This document shows, in pieces, positions 44,879 to 54,112 of a stretch of 64,000 bases of DNA; positions within the stretch are counted from its first letter, which is position 1, and each line of letters starts with the position of its first letter. A model generated the notes under the pieces. That model searched no databases. It was given only the letters and a program-made list of their open reading frames with translations, and had not been told where the DNA came from. The stretch lies in NCBI GenBank assembly GCA_021770615.1, contig JAETQR010000004.1, positions 83,521 to 147,520 of the forward strand, given 5' to 3'. Made by a program: the position numbers and the translations under genes. Origin of the DNA: Lachnospiraceae bacterium. GTDB lineage: Bacteria > Bacillota_A > Clostridia > Lachnospirales > Lachnospiraceae.

Positions 44879-46057
44879 TTATTCTGCATCCTCTGCCACG
44901 GAAGTTTCTGCCTCTTCTGTATCTGCAGCCAATTCCACCTCTTCCGGTGCTTCTGCCTCAACAGTTTCCGCCTCTTCTTCCTCTACCGCTTCCTTCTGAT
45001 TTTCAATTTCCAAAGCTTTCATGCTAAGGCTGATCTTCTTTGCCTCCTCGTTGAAATCTACGATCTTTGCTGTGATCTCCTGACCTGCTTTCAACACATC
45101 GGAAGGTTTCTCTACATGTTCGATCGAAATCTGGGACACGTGAAGAAGTGCATCGATTCCCTCTTCCAGTTCAACAAATGCACCAAAATCCGTCATACGG
45201 GCAACTTTACCGGTAACAACTGTTCCTTTGGCATATTTCTCTGCTGCATTTTTCCATGGATTGTTGGAATCCAGCTTCATCGTAAGGGCAATTTTTGTGT
45301 CTGAAATATCTTTGATCATGACAGATACCTGATCACCTACCTTAAAGAGCTTCTTCGGATCGTCTACACGTCCCCAGCTCATCTCAGAGATATGTAACAG
45401 TCCGTCTGCTCCGCCAAGGTCGATAAAAGCACCGAAATCAGTAAGGTTTTTCACAGTACCTTCAACCATCATACCAACTTCGATCCGGGCAAACAACGCC
45501 TCCTGCATCTCCTTCTTCTTTGCAGTGATCAACTGTCTGCGGTCACCGATGATCCTTCTCTTACGTGGATTTACTTCTGTGAGAACAAACTCAATCTCCT
45601 GTCCTGCATATTTGGATAAGTCCTTTTCATATACATCGGAAACAAGGCTCGCCGGAATAAACACTCTTCCTTCGCCATAGTTTACGCTCAGACCGCCCTT
45701 TAATGCAGTAGCTACTGTTCCTTTCAAAACCTCATGGTTTTCCATCGCCTCTTCAAAGATTTTGTTCATCTTATCCTGTTGCAATCTCTTGTAAGTAAGA
45801 AGAACCTGACCCTCGCCGTCATTTACTTTCAGTACTTTGACAGTGAGTTTATCATCTACGTTGACTTCTTTTGTCAGGTCAACGTCCGGATTGTTACTAT
45901 ATTCATTCTTTGTTAATATACCGTCTGCTTTATATCCAATGTTTAAGATAATTTCACTATCCTTAACGCCGATAACTGTCCCTTCTACAACCTCATTATT
46001 ATGGATTGTTACTAATGATTCCTCTAATAATTCTCCAAAACTTCTCTCTTCTGACAT
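44879..46057 (-). CDS. rpsA: S1 RNA-binding domain protein, ribosomal protein S1 type
   Basis: 392 residues with four S1 domains (about 15-85, 100-170, 188-258, 273-343; e.g. GTVKNLTDFGAFIDLGGADGLLHISEMSWGRV in part, GKVARMTDFGAFVELEEGIDALLH in part) and a Glu/Ala-rich acidic tail. Binds mRNA at the ribosome. Its start (GGAGG and GAGG upstream) lies 34 bases inside ispH in a different frame. In many Clostridia IspH and S1 form one fusion protein, so this gene pair is an unfused variant. Confidence 0.9.
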   Translation of the reverse strand: MSEERSFGELLEESLVTIHNNEVVEGTVIGVKDSEIILNIGYKADGILTKNEYSNNPDVDLTKEVNVDDKLTVKVLKVNDGEGQVLLTYKRLQQDKMNKIFEEAMENHEVLKGTVATALKGGLSVNYGEGRVFIPASLVSDVYEKDLSKYAGQEIEFVLTEVNPRKRRIIGDRRQLITAKKKEMQEALFARIEVGMMVEGTVKNLTDFGAFIDLGGADGLLHISEMSWGRVDDPKKLFKVGDQVSVMIKDISDTKIALTMKLDSNNPWKNAAEKYAKGTVVTGKVARMTDFGAFVELEEGIDALLHVSQISIEHVEKPSDVLKAGQEITAKIVDFNEEAKKISLSMKALEIENQKEAVEEEEAETVEAEAPEEVELAADTEEAETSVAEDAE

Positions 46058-46914
46058 GCCTCTAGAACCTCCTGAATAATGTTTTTTGGGGTGGATGCCC
46101 CCGCAGTAATACCTAGGCTTTCAGAAAACTGGATACTTTCTATATCCAGATCTTCCAATGTTTGTATAAAATAAGTGTTCTCACACTGATTTTTACTGAT
46201 TTCAAATAACTTTCTGGAATTTGAACTGTTCCTTCCGCCTATAACAATCATGGCATCCGAAACGGAAGCGAGCTCTCTTGCTTCCTTCTGTCTCTCTGCT
46301 GTAGCATTGCATATAGTATTCACAGCAATTATATCATAACCTTTTTTTGAAATAATTTCAACTAAATCTTTAAATTTTTTGTAATTAAATGTCGTCTGTG
46401 CCACCACACACACTTTTTTTTCAGGATTTTCAGGTTCAAATGACCGGATTTCGGCCTCTGTTTCCATCGCCTGCCCTTTTCCAAGGCACCAGCCGAGGAT
46501 TCCCTGCACCTCCGGGTGTTTTTTGCTTCCTATGATCAGGATATCATATCCCTCACTGGCATATTTCCGGACTGTGTCATGTATTTTCTTCACAAAGGGG
46601 CAGGTAGCATCCACGATCTTACAGTTTTTCTTTTTCAGAAGCTCATATACCTGTTCCGATACGCCGTGGGAACGGATGACTACCGTCGTCCCTGACAGAT
46701 CCGTGCCATCCGGCTGCAAATCGGTCTCATCAATGACAGACACTCCTCTTTTTCCCAAATCTGCCACAACTTCCTCATTGTGTATGATCGGACCAAGCGT
46801 AACTACATTTTTCCCGTTCTCTGCTTCGCTATAGGCCATATCCACTGCACGTTCGACCCCGAAACAGAAACCTGCTGTTTTTGCCAGAGTTACTTTCTTC
46901 CTTTTTGTGCCCAT
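46024..46914 (-). CDS. ispH: 4-hydroxy-3-methylbut-2-enyl diphosphate reductase
   Basis: 296 residues. Three cluster-ligand cysteines are in TAGFCFGVERAVD, VDATCPFVKK and NTICNATAERQ; conserved RSHGVSEQVY and SSNSRKLFE are also seen. Last step of the MEP isoprenoid pathway, making IPP and DMAPP with a [4Fe-4S] cluster. The end overlaps rpsA by 34 bases. Strong AAAGGAGG site. cmk lies upstream, the usual Clostridia order. Confidence 0.95.
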   Translation of the reverse strand: MGTKRKKVTLAKTAGFCFGVERAVDMAYSEAENGKNVVTLGPIIHNEEVVADLGKRGVSVIDETDLQPDGTDLSGTTVVIRSHGVSEQVYELLKKKNCKIVDATCPFVKKIHDTVRKYASEGYDILIIGSKKHPEVQGILGWCLGKGQAMETEAEIRSFEPENPEKKVCVVAQTTFNYKKFKDLVEIISKKGYDIIAVNTICNATAERQKEARELASVSDAMIVIGGRNSSNSRKLFEISKNQCENTYFIQTLEDLDIESIQFSESLGITAGASTPKNIIQEVLEACQKREVLENY

Positions 46915-46961
46915 GCAGCAAACCTCCTTTAAGAACAGGCAGACTTAAGAGAGTTCGTTTC

Positions 46962-47621
46962 TCAGTCAGCCTTTTTGACAATAGAAATGATCTTTTCTAC
47001 CACTTCATTGATCCCCATGTCTGAGGAATCTAACAATACGGCGTCCTCTGCCTGTTTTAACGGAGAGATTTTCCGGCTCATATCTTGCTTATCCCGGAGT
47101 ATGATATCCTCCTCGATCTTACCCAGATCACATGCCACGCCTTTTTCCTGCAGCTCCTTATATCTTCGCTGCGCCCTCACGGCAGAACTTGCTGTGAGAT
47201 AGATCTTGACATCTGCATCCGGAAGTACGACGGTTCCGATATCCCGGCCATCCATGATAACATCTGAACTGGCCGCCATCTCTCTCTGGATCGCCACGAG
47301 TTTTTCCCGGACACACCCATAAGCGGCAACGACGGAAGCCTGATTGCCCACCTGTTCATTTCGTATTTCGGCAGAAACATTGTCTCCATTTAAAAAGATC
47401 TGCTGGCTGCCGTTTTCATACGTGATCGTAATGCTGATTTCATCACAGTGGGCTGAAACCTCTGCCTCTTCCTTTGTATCAATACCATTTTTTATAAAAT
47501 AAAGTGCCATGGCACGGTACATTGCCCCGGTATCAATATAAACAAACTCCAGTTTCTTTGCAACAAGTTTCGCGATCGAACTTTTTCCTGCCCCGGCAGG
47601 TCCATCAATAGCAATATTCAT
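46962..47621 (-). CDS. cmk: Cytidylate kinase
   Basis: 219 residues. MNIAIDGPAGAGKSSIAKLVAKKL is the P-loop start (given in part), YIDTGAMYRAMALYF, MDGRDIGTVVLPDADVKIYLTA and RDKQDMSRKISPLKQAEDAV follow. Phosphorylates CMP and dCMP. Next to ispH as in related genomes. Confidence 0.95.
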   Translation of the reverse strand: MNIAIDGPAGAGKSSIAKLVAKKLEFVYIDTGAMYRAMALYFIKNGIDTKEEAEVSAHCDEISITITYENGSQQIFLNGDNVSAEIRNEQVGNQASVVAAYGCVREKLVAIQREMAASSDVIMDGRDIGTVVLPDADVKIYLTASSAVRAQRRYKELQEKGVACDLGKIEEDIILRDKQDMSRKISPLKQAEDAVLLDSSDMGINEVVEKIISIVKKAD

Positions 47622-47657
47622 TCTTTTTACCTCAATTCTTCTATTTATTAGGAGCTT

Positions 47658-48941
47658 TTAACACCCTGATCTTTCCTGTAAAAGAATTCCCTGTGCCGCA
47701 CTCTGTCCGGCCAGATACCCGGTAGACCATGCGATCTGCAGATTAAAACCTCCGGTGAGGGCGTGCACATCCAGTACCTCGCCGGCAAAGTACAGGTTTT
47801 TGATCCGTTTGCTCTCCATCGTGGAAGGATTGATATCCTTTACGCTTACGCCACCTCCCGTGATGACCGCCTCATTCCAGCCCCGCAGGGAATCGACTTG
47901 AAAAACCATTTCTTTCATTGTATCTACAAGATGCTCCCGTTCTTCTTTTGTAACCTGATTTACCGGTTTATCCCCATCGATCTGTGTCATGCTAAGCAGG
48001 ACAGGTATCATGCTTTTGGGAAGAAGACCGCCCATGGCATTTTTCAGGCTGGCATTCGGCGACGCCTCAAAATCGCGCACGATCCTTTTGTGAAGTTTTT
48101 CTTTCGAAAGAGCCGGCTTGCAGTCGAGTCTGGCAAAAACCGGTCTGACAGAAAGTTCTTTCCCGATATAACAGGACGCAGACAAAACGATCGGCCCTGT
48201 GATCCCGAAATGGGTAAACATCATTTCACCAAATTCACGGTACAACTCCTTTTCTCCACCGTTTTCTCTCCGGATGAAAAAAGACATTTCTACATTTTTC
48301 ATCGACAATCCCTGCATCTGTGCGGGATACCTGCTGTTAAGATTCATCGGCACAAGCGCCGGCTTACATGGAATGGTCTCATGACCGGTTTCTCTCGCAA
48401 AACGGATGCCATCCCCGTCTGAACCGGTACTCTGATAAGACATGCCTCCGGTAGTCACGATGACTTTTTTTACCAGAAGTTCTCTTCCGTTTTCAAACTT
48501 CACACCGACTGCTTGATCTTCCTTTATAAGAATTTCTTTTACTCTGTTATGGAATAAAAATTCCGCCCCGTTTTTTTCACACTCTTCCCGGAGCGTTTTT
48601 ATGACATCTGAAGATTTGTCTGATTGTGGAAAGACCCGGTTCCCACGTTCAATTTTAATCCCCGGGCCCCGCTTTTCAAAAAAACTGATCACATCAAAAT
48701 TTGTGAAAGAATAAAAACTGCTGTACAAAAATTTGCGGTTTGAAACAATATTTTGAAATAAGTCCTCTGTATCACAGGCATTCGTGATATTACACCGGCC
48801 CTTTCCTGTGATATAGATCTTCTTGCCGGGTTTTTCGTTCCGTTCTGCAATACATACCTTTGCACCGGCCTCCCCTGCAGAAACAGCGGCCATCATACCG
48901 GCCGCCCCGGCTCCGATCACCAGTATATCATACTTTCTCAT
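47658..48941 (-). CDS. HI0933-family FAD-dependent oxidoreductase
   Basis: 427 residues from the ATG at 48941 (GAGG 7 bases upstream, start MRKYDILVIGAGAAGMMAA with the FAD dinucleotide motif); the frame is open to 49151 but that part is not family-like. ERNEKPGKKIYITGKGRCNITN is the family signature (in part), ATTGGMSYQSTGSDGDG-like and NLYFAGEVLDVHALTGGFNLQ close the domain. Members include BaiN-like bile-acid reductases and proteins of unknown role; substrate not predictable here. Confidence 0.88.
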   Translation of the reverse strand: MRKYDILVIGAGAAGMMAAVSAGEAGAKVCIAERNEKPGKKIYITGKGRCNITNACDTEDLFQNIVSNRKFLYSSFYSFTNFDVISFFEKRGPGIKIERGNRVFPQSDKSSDVIKTLREECEKNGAEFLFHNRVKEILIKEDQAVGVKFENGRELLVKKVIVTTGGMSYQSTGSDGDGIRFARETGHETIPCKPALVPMNLNSRYPAQMQGLSMKNVEMSFFIRRENGGEKELYREFGEMMFTHFGITGPIVLSASCYIGKELSVRPVFARLDCKPALSKEKLHKRIVRDFEASPNASLKNAMGGLLPKSMIPVLLSMTQIDGDKPVNQVTKEEREHLVDTMKEMVFQVDSLRGWNEAVITGGGVSVKDINPSTMESKRIKNLYFAGEVLDVHALTGGFNLQIAWSTGYLAGQSAAQGILLQERSGC

Positions 48942-48990
48942 TTTCAGCCTCATCTTTTTTATTTGATAGGAAAGTTCTTCATATGCGGAG

Positions 48991-49046
48991 CAAGTTTGCC
49001 GGCAGGCAAACTTGACAGGTGCGCGTTTCTCAGGCGCACCTTTTTT
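48991..49046. other. Two adjacent hairpins between the GerMN and flavoprotein genes
   Basis: CAAGTTTGCC/GGCAAACTTG (48991-49014, perfect 10-bp arms, 4-base loop) and GGTGCGC/GCGCACC (49018-49040) followed on the plus strand by TTTTTT. On the minus strand, where the genes run, neither is followed by a T run, so the role is unclear. Confidence 0.55.
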
Positions 49047-49581
49047 ATTTTGAGCTATATACCTCTTCCTCTCCGAACACAAAATTACCGGACCGGTAAG
49101 CACCATCCCCTGCCCGGAACACCACCTCATTAATATACGGAATATTATCAAGGATACTATTCGAGATACAATCCAAAATCAACGTTTCATATTTCTTTGA
49201 GCACTTTTTAACCGGTGCATAATCACTGTTAAATGTTATATAAATACGGGATTTCTCTTCTTCGATCTCTGTGATCTCTACCTTTTCATCCATATTTCCC
49301 ACAACTTCATTGATGATAAAAGCCGGATTCACCCGGTCGTTTGTACCTACCGGGATCTTTAACGGAACAAGCTGTTCATTTACACCATCTACCGTATAGA
49401 CAGACAGCGTCTTTATCCCGCTTACCCCGCTTCCGGATACAGATGGCATCTCAGATTGCTCTGCCAGCTGCATATCCTCCTGTGTCAACTCCATATCATC
49501 CTCCTGGTCATTCAGAAAGCTGCATCCCATAAAACAAAGAATCATAAAGAAAGCTGACAGGTATAATATATATTTTTTCAA
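49045..49581 (-). CDS. GerMN-domain lipoprotein
   Basis: 178 residues from a TTG at 49581 with AAGGAG 8 bases upstream; this gives MKKYILYLSAFFMILCFMGC, a lipoprotein signal with the lipid-modified Cys in CFMGC. An ATG seven codons upstream lacks a site. The C-terminal GerMN domain (about 75-160: VNPAFIINEVVG, RIYITFNSDYAPVK, NIPYINEVVFRAGDG) is found in spore germination and cell-wall-associated proteins. Probably attached to the outer face of the membrane. Gene start overlaps the cinA end. Confidence 0.8.
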   Translation of the reverse strand: MKKYILYLSAFFMILCFMGCSFLNDQEDDMELTQEDMQLAEQSEMPSVSGSGVSGIKTLSVYTVDGVNEQLVPLKIPVGTNDRVNPAFIINEVVGNMDEKVEITEIEEEKSRIYITFNSDYAPVKKCSKKYETLILDCISNSILDNIPYINEVVFRAGDGAYRSGNFVFGEEEVYSSK

Positions 49582-49586
49582 ACAGG

Positions 49587-50060
49587 TCACTCCTTCAGGC
49601 ATTTTTTAGCAAGAGTCAGTGCCGCCTGTACAGAAGCATCCCGTACGCTTTGCCGGTCTCCCTGGAAAACATGTCGTTCTATCGTCGTCTTTCCGAAATG
49701 ATAACACCCGATATAAACAAGCCCAACGGGCTTTTCCGGTGTTCCTCCACCGGGGCCGGCGATCCCTGTGACACTGAGTGCCACATCGGCCTCTGCTGCT
49801 TTCGCTGCGCCGCACGCCATCTGCTCTGCTGTCTCCCTGCTCACGGCTCCAACGCTTTCCAACGTCTCTTTTCTCACGCCAAGCAGTTTTTTCTTTGCCT
49901 CATCCGAGTAGGTGACAAAACTCTGCCCGAAAACTTCCGATGCCCCCCCAACATTTACGATGGCCGCCGATACAAGGCCTCCGGTACACGACTCTGCTGT
50001 TGTAATGCTAGCATGTCTTTTTGTCAATTCTTTGACAAGCCATTGTTCCAGGCTTTCCAT
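49587..50060 (-). CDS. cinA: CinA-type nicotinamide-nucleotide amidase (PncC)
   Basis: 157 residues from the ATG at 50060, since GGAGG lies 8 bases before it; an in-frame ATG at 50075 contains that ribosome site. ITTAESCTGGLVSAAI with the catalytic Ser, YSDEAKKKLLGV, and VTGIAGPGGGTPEKPVGLVYIG are characteristic. Only the C-terminal amidase domain is present; the N-terminal MoaB-like domain of full CinA is missing. It recycles NMN to nicotinate mononucleotide. Followed by the GerMN lipoprotein. Confidence 0.9.
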   Translation of the reverse strand: MESLEQWLVKELTKRHASITTAESCTGGLVSAAIVNVGGASEVFGQSFVTYSDEAKKKLLGVRKETLESVGAVSRETAEQMACGAAKAAEADVALSVTGIAGPGGGTPEKPVGLVYIGCYHFGKTTIERHVFQGDRQSVRDASVQAALTLAKKCLKE

Positions 50061-50080
50061 AGGATAATCCTCCATTTTTC

Positions 50081-50629
50081 TCAGGATACGTCTTTTAATA
50101 CATCCCGGTTTTTATAAATATAATCAAAGAGAGAAATCACTGTCAAAATCAGCGCCGCATAGATCAACACCTGTTCGATCACTTCAAATACCGGATTCTG
50201 GAAATTAAAGATCAGGACAATGGCCATGATCATCTGCACTGTCGTTTTTACTTTTGCCCAGTAACTCGCTGCAATAACAATGCCTTTTTCTGCGGCCACA
50301 AGCCGGAATCCGCTGATGATAAATTCCCTTCCGATGATCACGATGACCACCCAGACCGGCATCGGGCAGTCAGGATCTGCCACGAAACAGATCATTGCGG
50401 AACAGACAAGGATCTTATCCGCCAGAGGATCCATAAATTTACCAAAAGTCGTAACAAGATTGTATTTTCTCGCGATATACCCATCAAAAAAATCTGTAAT
50501 ACAGGCGAGTATGAATACTGTCGCCGCAATGATATCCGAGTATGGGAATGATTTCCAGATCATGAACACGATCAATACCGGAATCATGATAACCCTGAGT
50601 ATCGTCAGTCTGTTTGGCACATTCATCAT
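50081..50629 (-). CDS. pgsA: CDP-diacylglycerol-glycerol-3-phosphate 3-phosphatidyltransferase
   Basis: 182 residues, membrane protein with about five helices. CDP-alcohol phosphotransferase motif: TDFFDGYIARKYNLVTTFGKFMDPLADK (given in parts: DFFDGYIAR, GKFMDPLADK), with the metal-binding Asp residues. Makes phosphatidylglycerol phosphate. rimO-pgsA-cinA order is common in Clostridia. GAGGAGG site directly upstream. Confidence 0.94.
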   Translation of the reverse strand: MMNVPNRLTILRVIMIPVLIVFMIWKSFPYSDIIAATVFILACITDFFDGYIARKYNLVTTFGKFMDPLADKILVCSAMICFVADPDCPMPVWVVIVIIGREFIISGFRLVAAEKGIVIAASYWAKVKTTVQMIMAIVLIFNFQNPVFEVIEQVLIYAALILTVISLFDYIYKNRDVLKDVS

Positions 50630-51964
50630 CTATTCCTCCTCATCATATAATTCTCCCATCAGATCATATCCCATCGCATCTGTTACCACAAGTTTTACAA
50701 ATGTCCCTGACATGATTTCAAACGGTGCGTGAAAAAATACACAACCATCAATATCCGGCGCATCCCGGTATGTTCTCGCCACATAAACGTCATCTTCCGG
50801 CATATAGCCGTCCACGATAGCGGTGATCTTCTTCCCGGTCATTTTGTCATTCTGCTCAAAAATAACCTGCTGCTGAACCTGCATGATCGCATCTGCCCGT
50901 TCCCTCTTTATTTCCTCATCGATCTGTCCGTCAAATTCCGCTGCCTTCGTCCCCTCCTCCGGAGAGTAAGGGAAAACGCCGAGACGGTCAAATTTCATCT
51001 CCGTTACAAACTCAATACACTCTTCGTGCTGTTCTTTCGTCTCTCCCGGAAATCCGCTGATCAGTGTCGTTCTGAGTGCAACGTCCGGAATCAGTTCCCG
51101 GAGCATCCGGATCTTTTCATACAACTGCTGTTTATTTGTAAGTCTTCCCATTTTTTTTAGAATTACATCATTGCAATGCTGGATCGGGATATCAAGATAA
51201 TTACAGATCTTTTTATTGTCACGGATCACTTTAGCAAGTTCTTCCGTAATCTCCTCCGGATAACAATATAAGATACGCAGCCATTCCACGCCCTCGATCC
51301 GGGAAAGCCTCGTCAAAAGTTCCGGAAACTTTTTCTCCCCATACAGATCTACCCCGTAAAGTGTAGTTTCCTGGGCAACCAGTATGACTTCCTTTACTCC
51401 TTTGGCACTGAGACGGACTGTTTCTTCTACCAGTTCCTCCATCGGTATACTGCGGTATCTTCCCCGCATAGATGGGATAATACAATACGAACAGTTTTTA
51501 TTACATCCCTCACTGATCTTTAAATGAGCCACATGACTGCCGCCTGACAGATGCCGCTCGGTAAGCCGGGAAGGAAGGTACGAAAGCTCTTTTGTCGTCA
51601 CCGGCCTTTCTCCCTGTATCGCCTGATGAACCACTTCTGAGACTGCGTCATAGGCCGTCGTCCCGATGATGCCATCGAGTTCCGGCATCTCGTTCAGGAT
51701 CTCCTTCTGATATCTCTCAGCAAGACATCCGGCAGCAATGAGAACCTTGCAATTCCCACTTTTTTTATATTCTGCCAGTTCAAGAAGAGTTTCAATACTC
51801 TCCTGTTTGGCATCATGGATAAAAGCACAGGTATTAACGATAATGATATCGGCCTGTTTAGGATCATCTGTAAGCACATATCCCTCATGATCAAGTATCG
51901 CAAGCATTTTCTCGCTGTCTACCAGATTTTTGTCGCATCCAAGAGAAACAAAATACAGTTTCAT
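50630..51964 (-). CDS. rimO: Ribosomal protein S12 methylthiotransferase
   Basis: 444 residues. UPF0004 domain cysteines (SLGCDKNLVDSE, NTCAFIHDA, AAGCLAERY), radical-SAM CxxxCxxC in SEGCNKNCSYCIIPSMRGRYRS (given in part) and a C-terminal TRAM domain. Adds a methylthio group to Asp of S12. MiaB-type tRNA activity is excluded by the RimO-like start KLYFVSLGCDKNLVD. Confidence 0.95.
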   Translation of the reverse strand: MKLYFVSLGCDKNLVDSEKMLAILDHEGYVLTDDPKQADIIIVNTCAFIHDAKQESIETLLELAEYKKSGNCKVLIAAGCLAERYQKEILNEMPELDGIIGTTAYDAVSEVVHQAIQGERPVTTKELSYLPSRLTERHLSGGSHVAHLKISEGCNKNCSYCIIPSMRGRYRSIPMEELVEETVRLSAKGVKEVILVAQETTLYGVDLYGEKKFPELLTRLSRIEGVEWLRILYCYPEEITEELAKVIRDNKKICNYLDIPIQHCNDVILKKMGRLTNKQQLYEKIRMLRELIPDVALRTTLISGFPGETKEQHEECIEFVTEMKFDRLGVFPYSPEEGTKAAEFDGQIDEEIKRERADAIMQVQQQVIFEQNDKMTGKKITAIVDGYMPEDDVYVARTYRDAPDIDGCVFFHAPFEIMSGTFVKLVVTDAMGYDLMGELYDEEE

Positions 51965-51967
51965 GAT

Positions 51968-52801
51968 TTATTGCAGTCCTTTCGCCTCGACACAGTTGTT
52001 CATAAGCATTGCGATCGTCATCGGTCCGACACCGCCCGGAACCGGAGTGATCGCAGAGGCAACCGGCTCTACTCCTTCAAAATCGACGTCCCCACACAAT
52101 TTGTTATCACTGCCTCTGTGGATTCCGACATCAATGACCACAGCGCCTTCCTTTACATAATCTTTTGTGATAAATTTGGGTTTCCCGATCGCCACGATAA
52201 GGATATCGGCACGTTTTGTCACTTCTTTTAAATCCTTTGTCCGCGAGTGACAGATCGTCACCGTCGCATTTTCACGGAGCATAAGGAGCGCCATCGGTTT
52301 TCCTACGATATTGCTTCGTCCTACGATAACACACTCTTTTCCCTCGATTTCTACTCCGGAGCGTTTCAGAAGCTGGATGACCCCGGCCGGCGTACATGAA
52401 ACAAATCCCGGCTGTCCGATGCTGAGTGCACCGACACTCTGCGGATGGAAACCATCCACATCTTTTTCAGGGGCAATCGTTTTTATCACTTTATCTTCAT
52501 CCATATGAGCGGGGAGCGGGAGCTGTACAAGAATTCCATCCACATCTTCTCTCCCATTGAGTTCACCGATCAGCTCCAGCAGTTCTTCTTCCTTTGTCCC
52601 CTCAGGCAGTTCATAGGAAAGAGAACGGATACCGATATACTCGCACGCCTTTTTCTTATTTCCCACATATACAGTGGATGCCGGGTCGTCCCCGACCTGG
52701 ATCACTGCCAGACACGCGTCTATGTTCTCCTTTTTTACACGTTCTTTTAATTCGTCCTTTACCATCTGTGAAATTGCTTTTCCATCAATCCGCTTTCCCA
52801 T
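51968..52801 (-). CDS. folD: Methylenetetrahydrofolate dehydrogenase/cyclohydrolase
   Basis: 277 residues. VGDDPASTVYVGNKKKACE, GILVQLPLPAHMDE, PEKDVDGFHP, GRSNIVGKPMALLML and TPVPGGVGPMTIAMLM are diagnostic. Interconverts methylene-, methenyl- and formyl-THF. Followed directly by rimO. Confidence 0.96.
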   Translation of the reverse strand: MGKRIDGKAISQMVKDELKERVKKENIDACLAVIQVGDDPASTVYVGNKKKACEYIGIRSLSYELPEGTKEEELLELIGELNGREDVDGILVQLPLPAHMDEDKVIKTIAPEKDVDGFHPQSVGALSIGQPGFVSCTPAGVIQLLKRSGVEIEGKECVIVGRSNIVGKPMALLMLRENATVTICHSRTKDLKEVTKRADILIVAIGKPKFITKDYVKEGAVVIDVGIHRGSDNKLCGDVDFEGVEPVASAITPVPGGVGPMTIAMLMNNCVEAKGLQ

Positions 52802-52881
52802 TTTTCCTCTTTTCCTCCATTCCTGCCCGGGGGCACGTATCTCTTCTCTTTTTGACTATTTGTTTTTTTGACCATCTGTCT

Positions 52882-53562
52882 TTAAGAATTCTCCACGATC
52901 CGATCCCTGAGCGACTGCATATGATAATCGGTACGGTTTATGACGTCTGCGCAGGCACGAAGTTCATACATGATATTTTCGGCATCGTCAATATCTCTTT
53001 TATACTTGAGCTGGTGTTCGAGACTTGCCCAGAAATCCATCGCGATCGTCCGGATCTGTACCTCGACCCGCATTTGTTCCTTATGGTCGGAAAAGAATAC
53101 GGGGACTTCAACGATCAGATGAAGACTCCGGTATCCGTTCATCTTAGGGTTTTTTATGTAATCCTTCCGCTTGATGAGTTCAATATCATCCTGTGCCTTA
53201 AGCATATCTGCCACCTTATAGATATCATCGATAAATGCGCAGATCACCCGGACACCTGCCACATCGGACAAATTTTCCATCGCCGATTCCACCGTGATCG
53301 GATATCCTTTCCGTTTTAATTTCGTGGCAATACTCATCGGCTGCTTGATCCTTGATTTTATAAATTCAATGGGATTTCGCTGTCTGGTGATCGACAATTC
53401 ATCATTCAAGACCTGAAGCTTTGTCTTTACCTCTTTAATGGCACAACTATACATCATCATCATTTTTCTGAAATTTTTCTCCTGATCCACAAACACATGA
53501 GATTCATCGGAAGGTATCTGGATGTGGTTCAGAAGTGATGTGCTGAGTTCCTGTTCTAACAT
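52882..53562 (-). CDS. relQ: Small alarmone synthetase, RelQ/YjbM type
   Basis: 226 residues from the ATG at 53562 (AAAGGAG 10 bases upstream), beginning MLEQELSTSLLNHIQIP; the frame is open upstream to 53841 but runs through a divergent promoter region. A RelA/SpoT synthetase domain only: SRIKQPMSIATKLKRKGYP, DVAGVRVICAFIDDIY, KNPKMNGYRSLHLIVEVP and VEVQIRTIAMDFWASLEHQL. Without hydrolase or TGS domains, it makes (p)ppGpp constitutively or on induction. Confidence 0.9.
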   Translation of the reverse strand: MLEQELSTSLLNHIQIPSDESHVFVDQEKNFRKMMMMYSCAIKEVKTKLQVLNDELSITRQRNPIEFIKSRIKQPMSIATKLKRKGYPITVESAMENLSDVAGVRVICAFIDDIYKVADMLKAQDDIELIKRKDYIKNPKMNGYRSLHLIVEVPVFFSDHKEQMRVEVQIRTIAMDFWASLEHQLKYKRDIDDAENIMYELRACADVINRTDYHMQSLRDRIVENS

Positions 53563-53650
53563 GCTACACAATCTCCTTTTCATCCCCAATGTCATAAAAT
53601 ACACATACATTCTAATTTTATAAGAAAACAGGTATAAAGTCAAATAGTTC

Positions 53651-53679
53651 TTTACTTTTTCAGCAGGCCAAAGTATAAT
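53651..53679 (+). promoter_or_regulatory. Promoter for the 90-residue protein and ferredoxin
   Basis: TTTACT (53651-53656), 17 bases, TATAAT (53674-53679), in the divergent region opposite relQ. Confidence 0.7.
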
Positions 53680-53749
53680 CATTCCAGAACAATGCGGACA
53701 ATCTCTTGTTTGTCCCGCCATGTACACAAAAATGAAATGAGGCGGATAC

Positions 53750-54022
53750 ATGTTTCGACTTTGGGCAAAAGAATTCAGAAACAATAAAATGCTGCGGGAT
53801 ATGGTCATTGAAAATGACAAACCAGACTTAAACCGGACCAAAAAGGTTTTTCTGGCGATCGATGAGATCTGCTATGAATTTGACCTATCAAAGCCAATCT
53901 GGCTGGATCACAATATTTCTGAATTCAAACGGATCGACAAGACCCGTTTTACAAGTGATAATTTTATTGACGGCATTGATTTTGATTTTTTGGAGATCCA
54001 CGTCATCGAAGAGGACGATTGA
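53750..54022 (+). CDS. Small conserved-looking acidic protein of unknown function
   Basis: 90 residues, not recognised: MFRLWAKEFRNNKMLRD at the start, FLAIDEICYEFDLSKPIWL in the middle, ending IDGIDFDFLEIHVIEEDD. No signal, membrane segment or cysteine cluster. Good support as a gene: a promoter at 53651-53679, AATGAGG upstream, and a ferredoxin gene 90 bases downstream on the same strand with a shared terminator at 54328-54400. It may work with the ferredoxin, but nothing in its sequence proves it. Confidence 0.7.
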   Translation: MFRLWAKEFRNNKMLRDMVIENDKPDLNRTKKVFLAIDEICYEFDLSKPIWLDHNISEFKRIDKTRFTSDNFIDGIDFDFLEIHVIEEDD

Positions 54023-54112
54023 ATATTTTCCGGACAGTTGGACATACTTTCCTTTAAAAAGAGTGCGGGACATAAAAATTCCCCGGACGAAAAGGAAGGA
54101 GACGACAGCTCT

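Noticed and set aside
52882..53841. 319-residue version of the alarmone synthetase
   Set aside because: The extra N-terminal part runs through the divergent promoter and lacks a start signal; the ATG at 53562 has a clear ribosome site and the family length.
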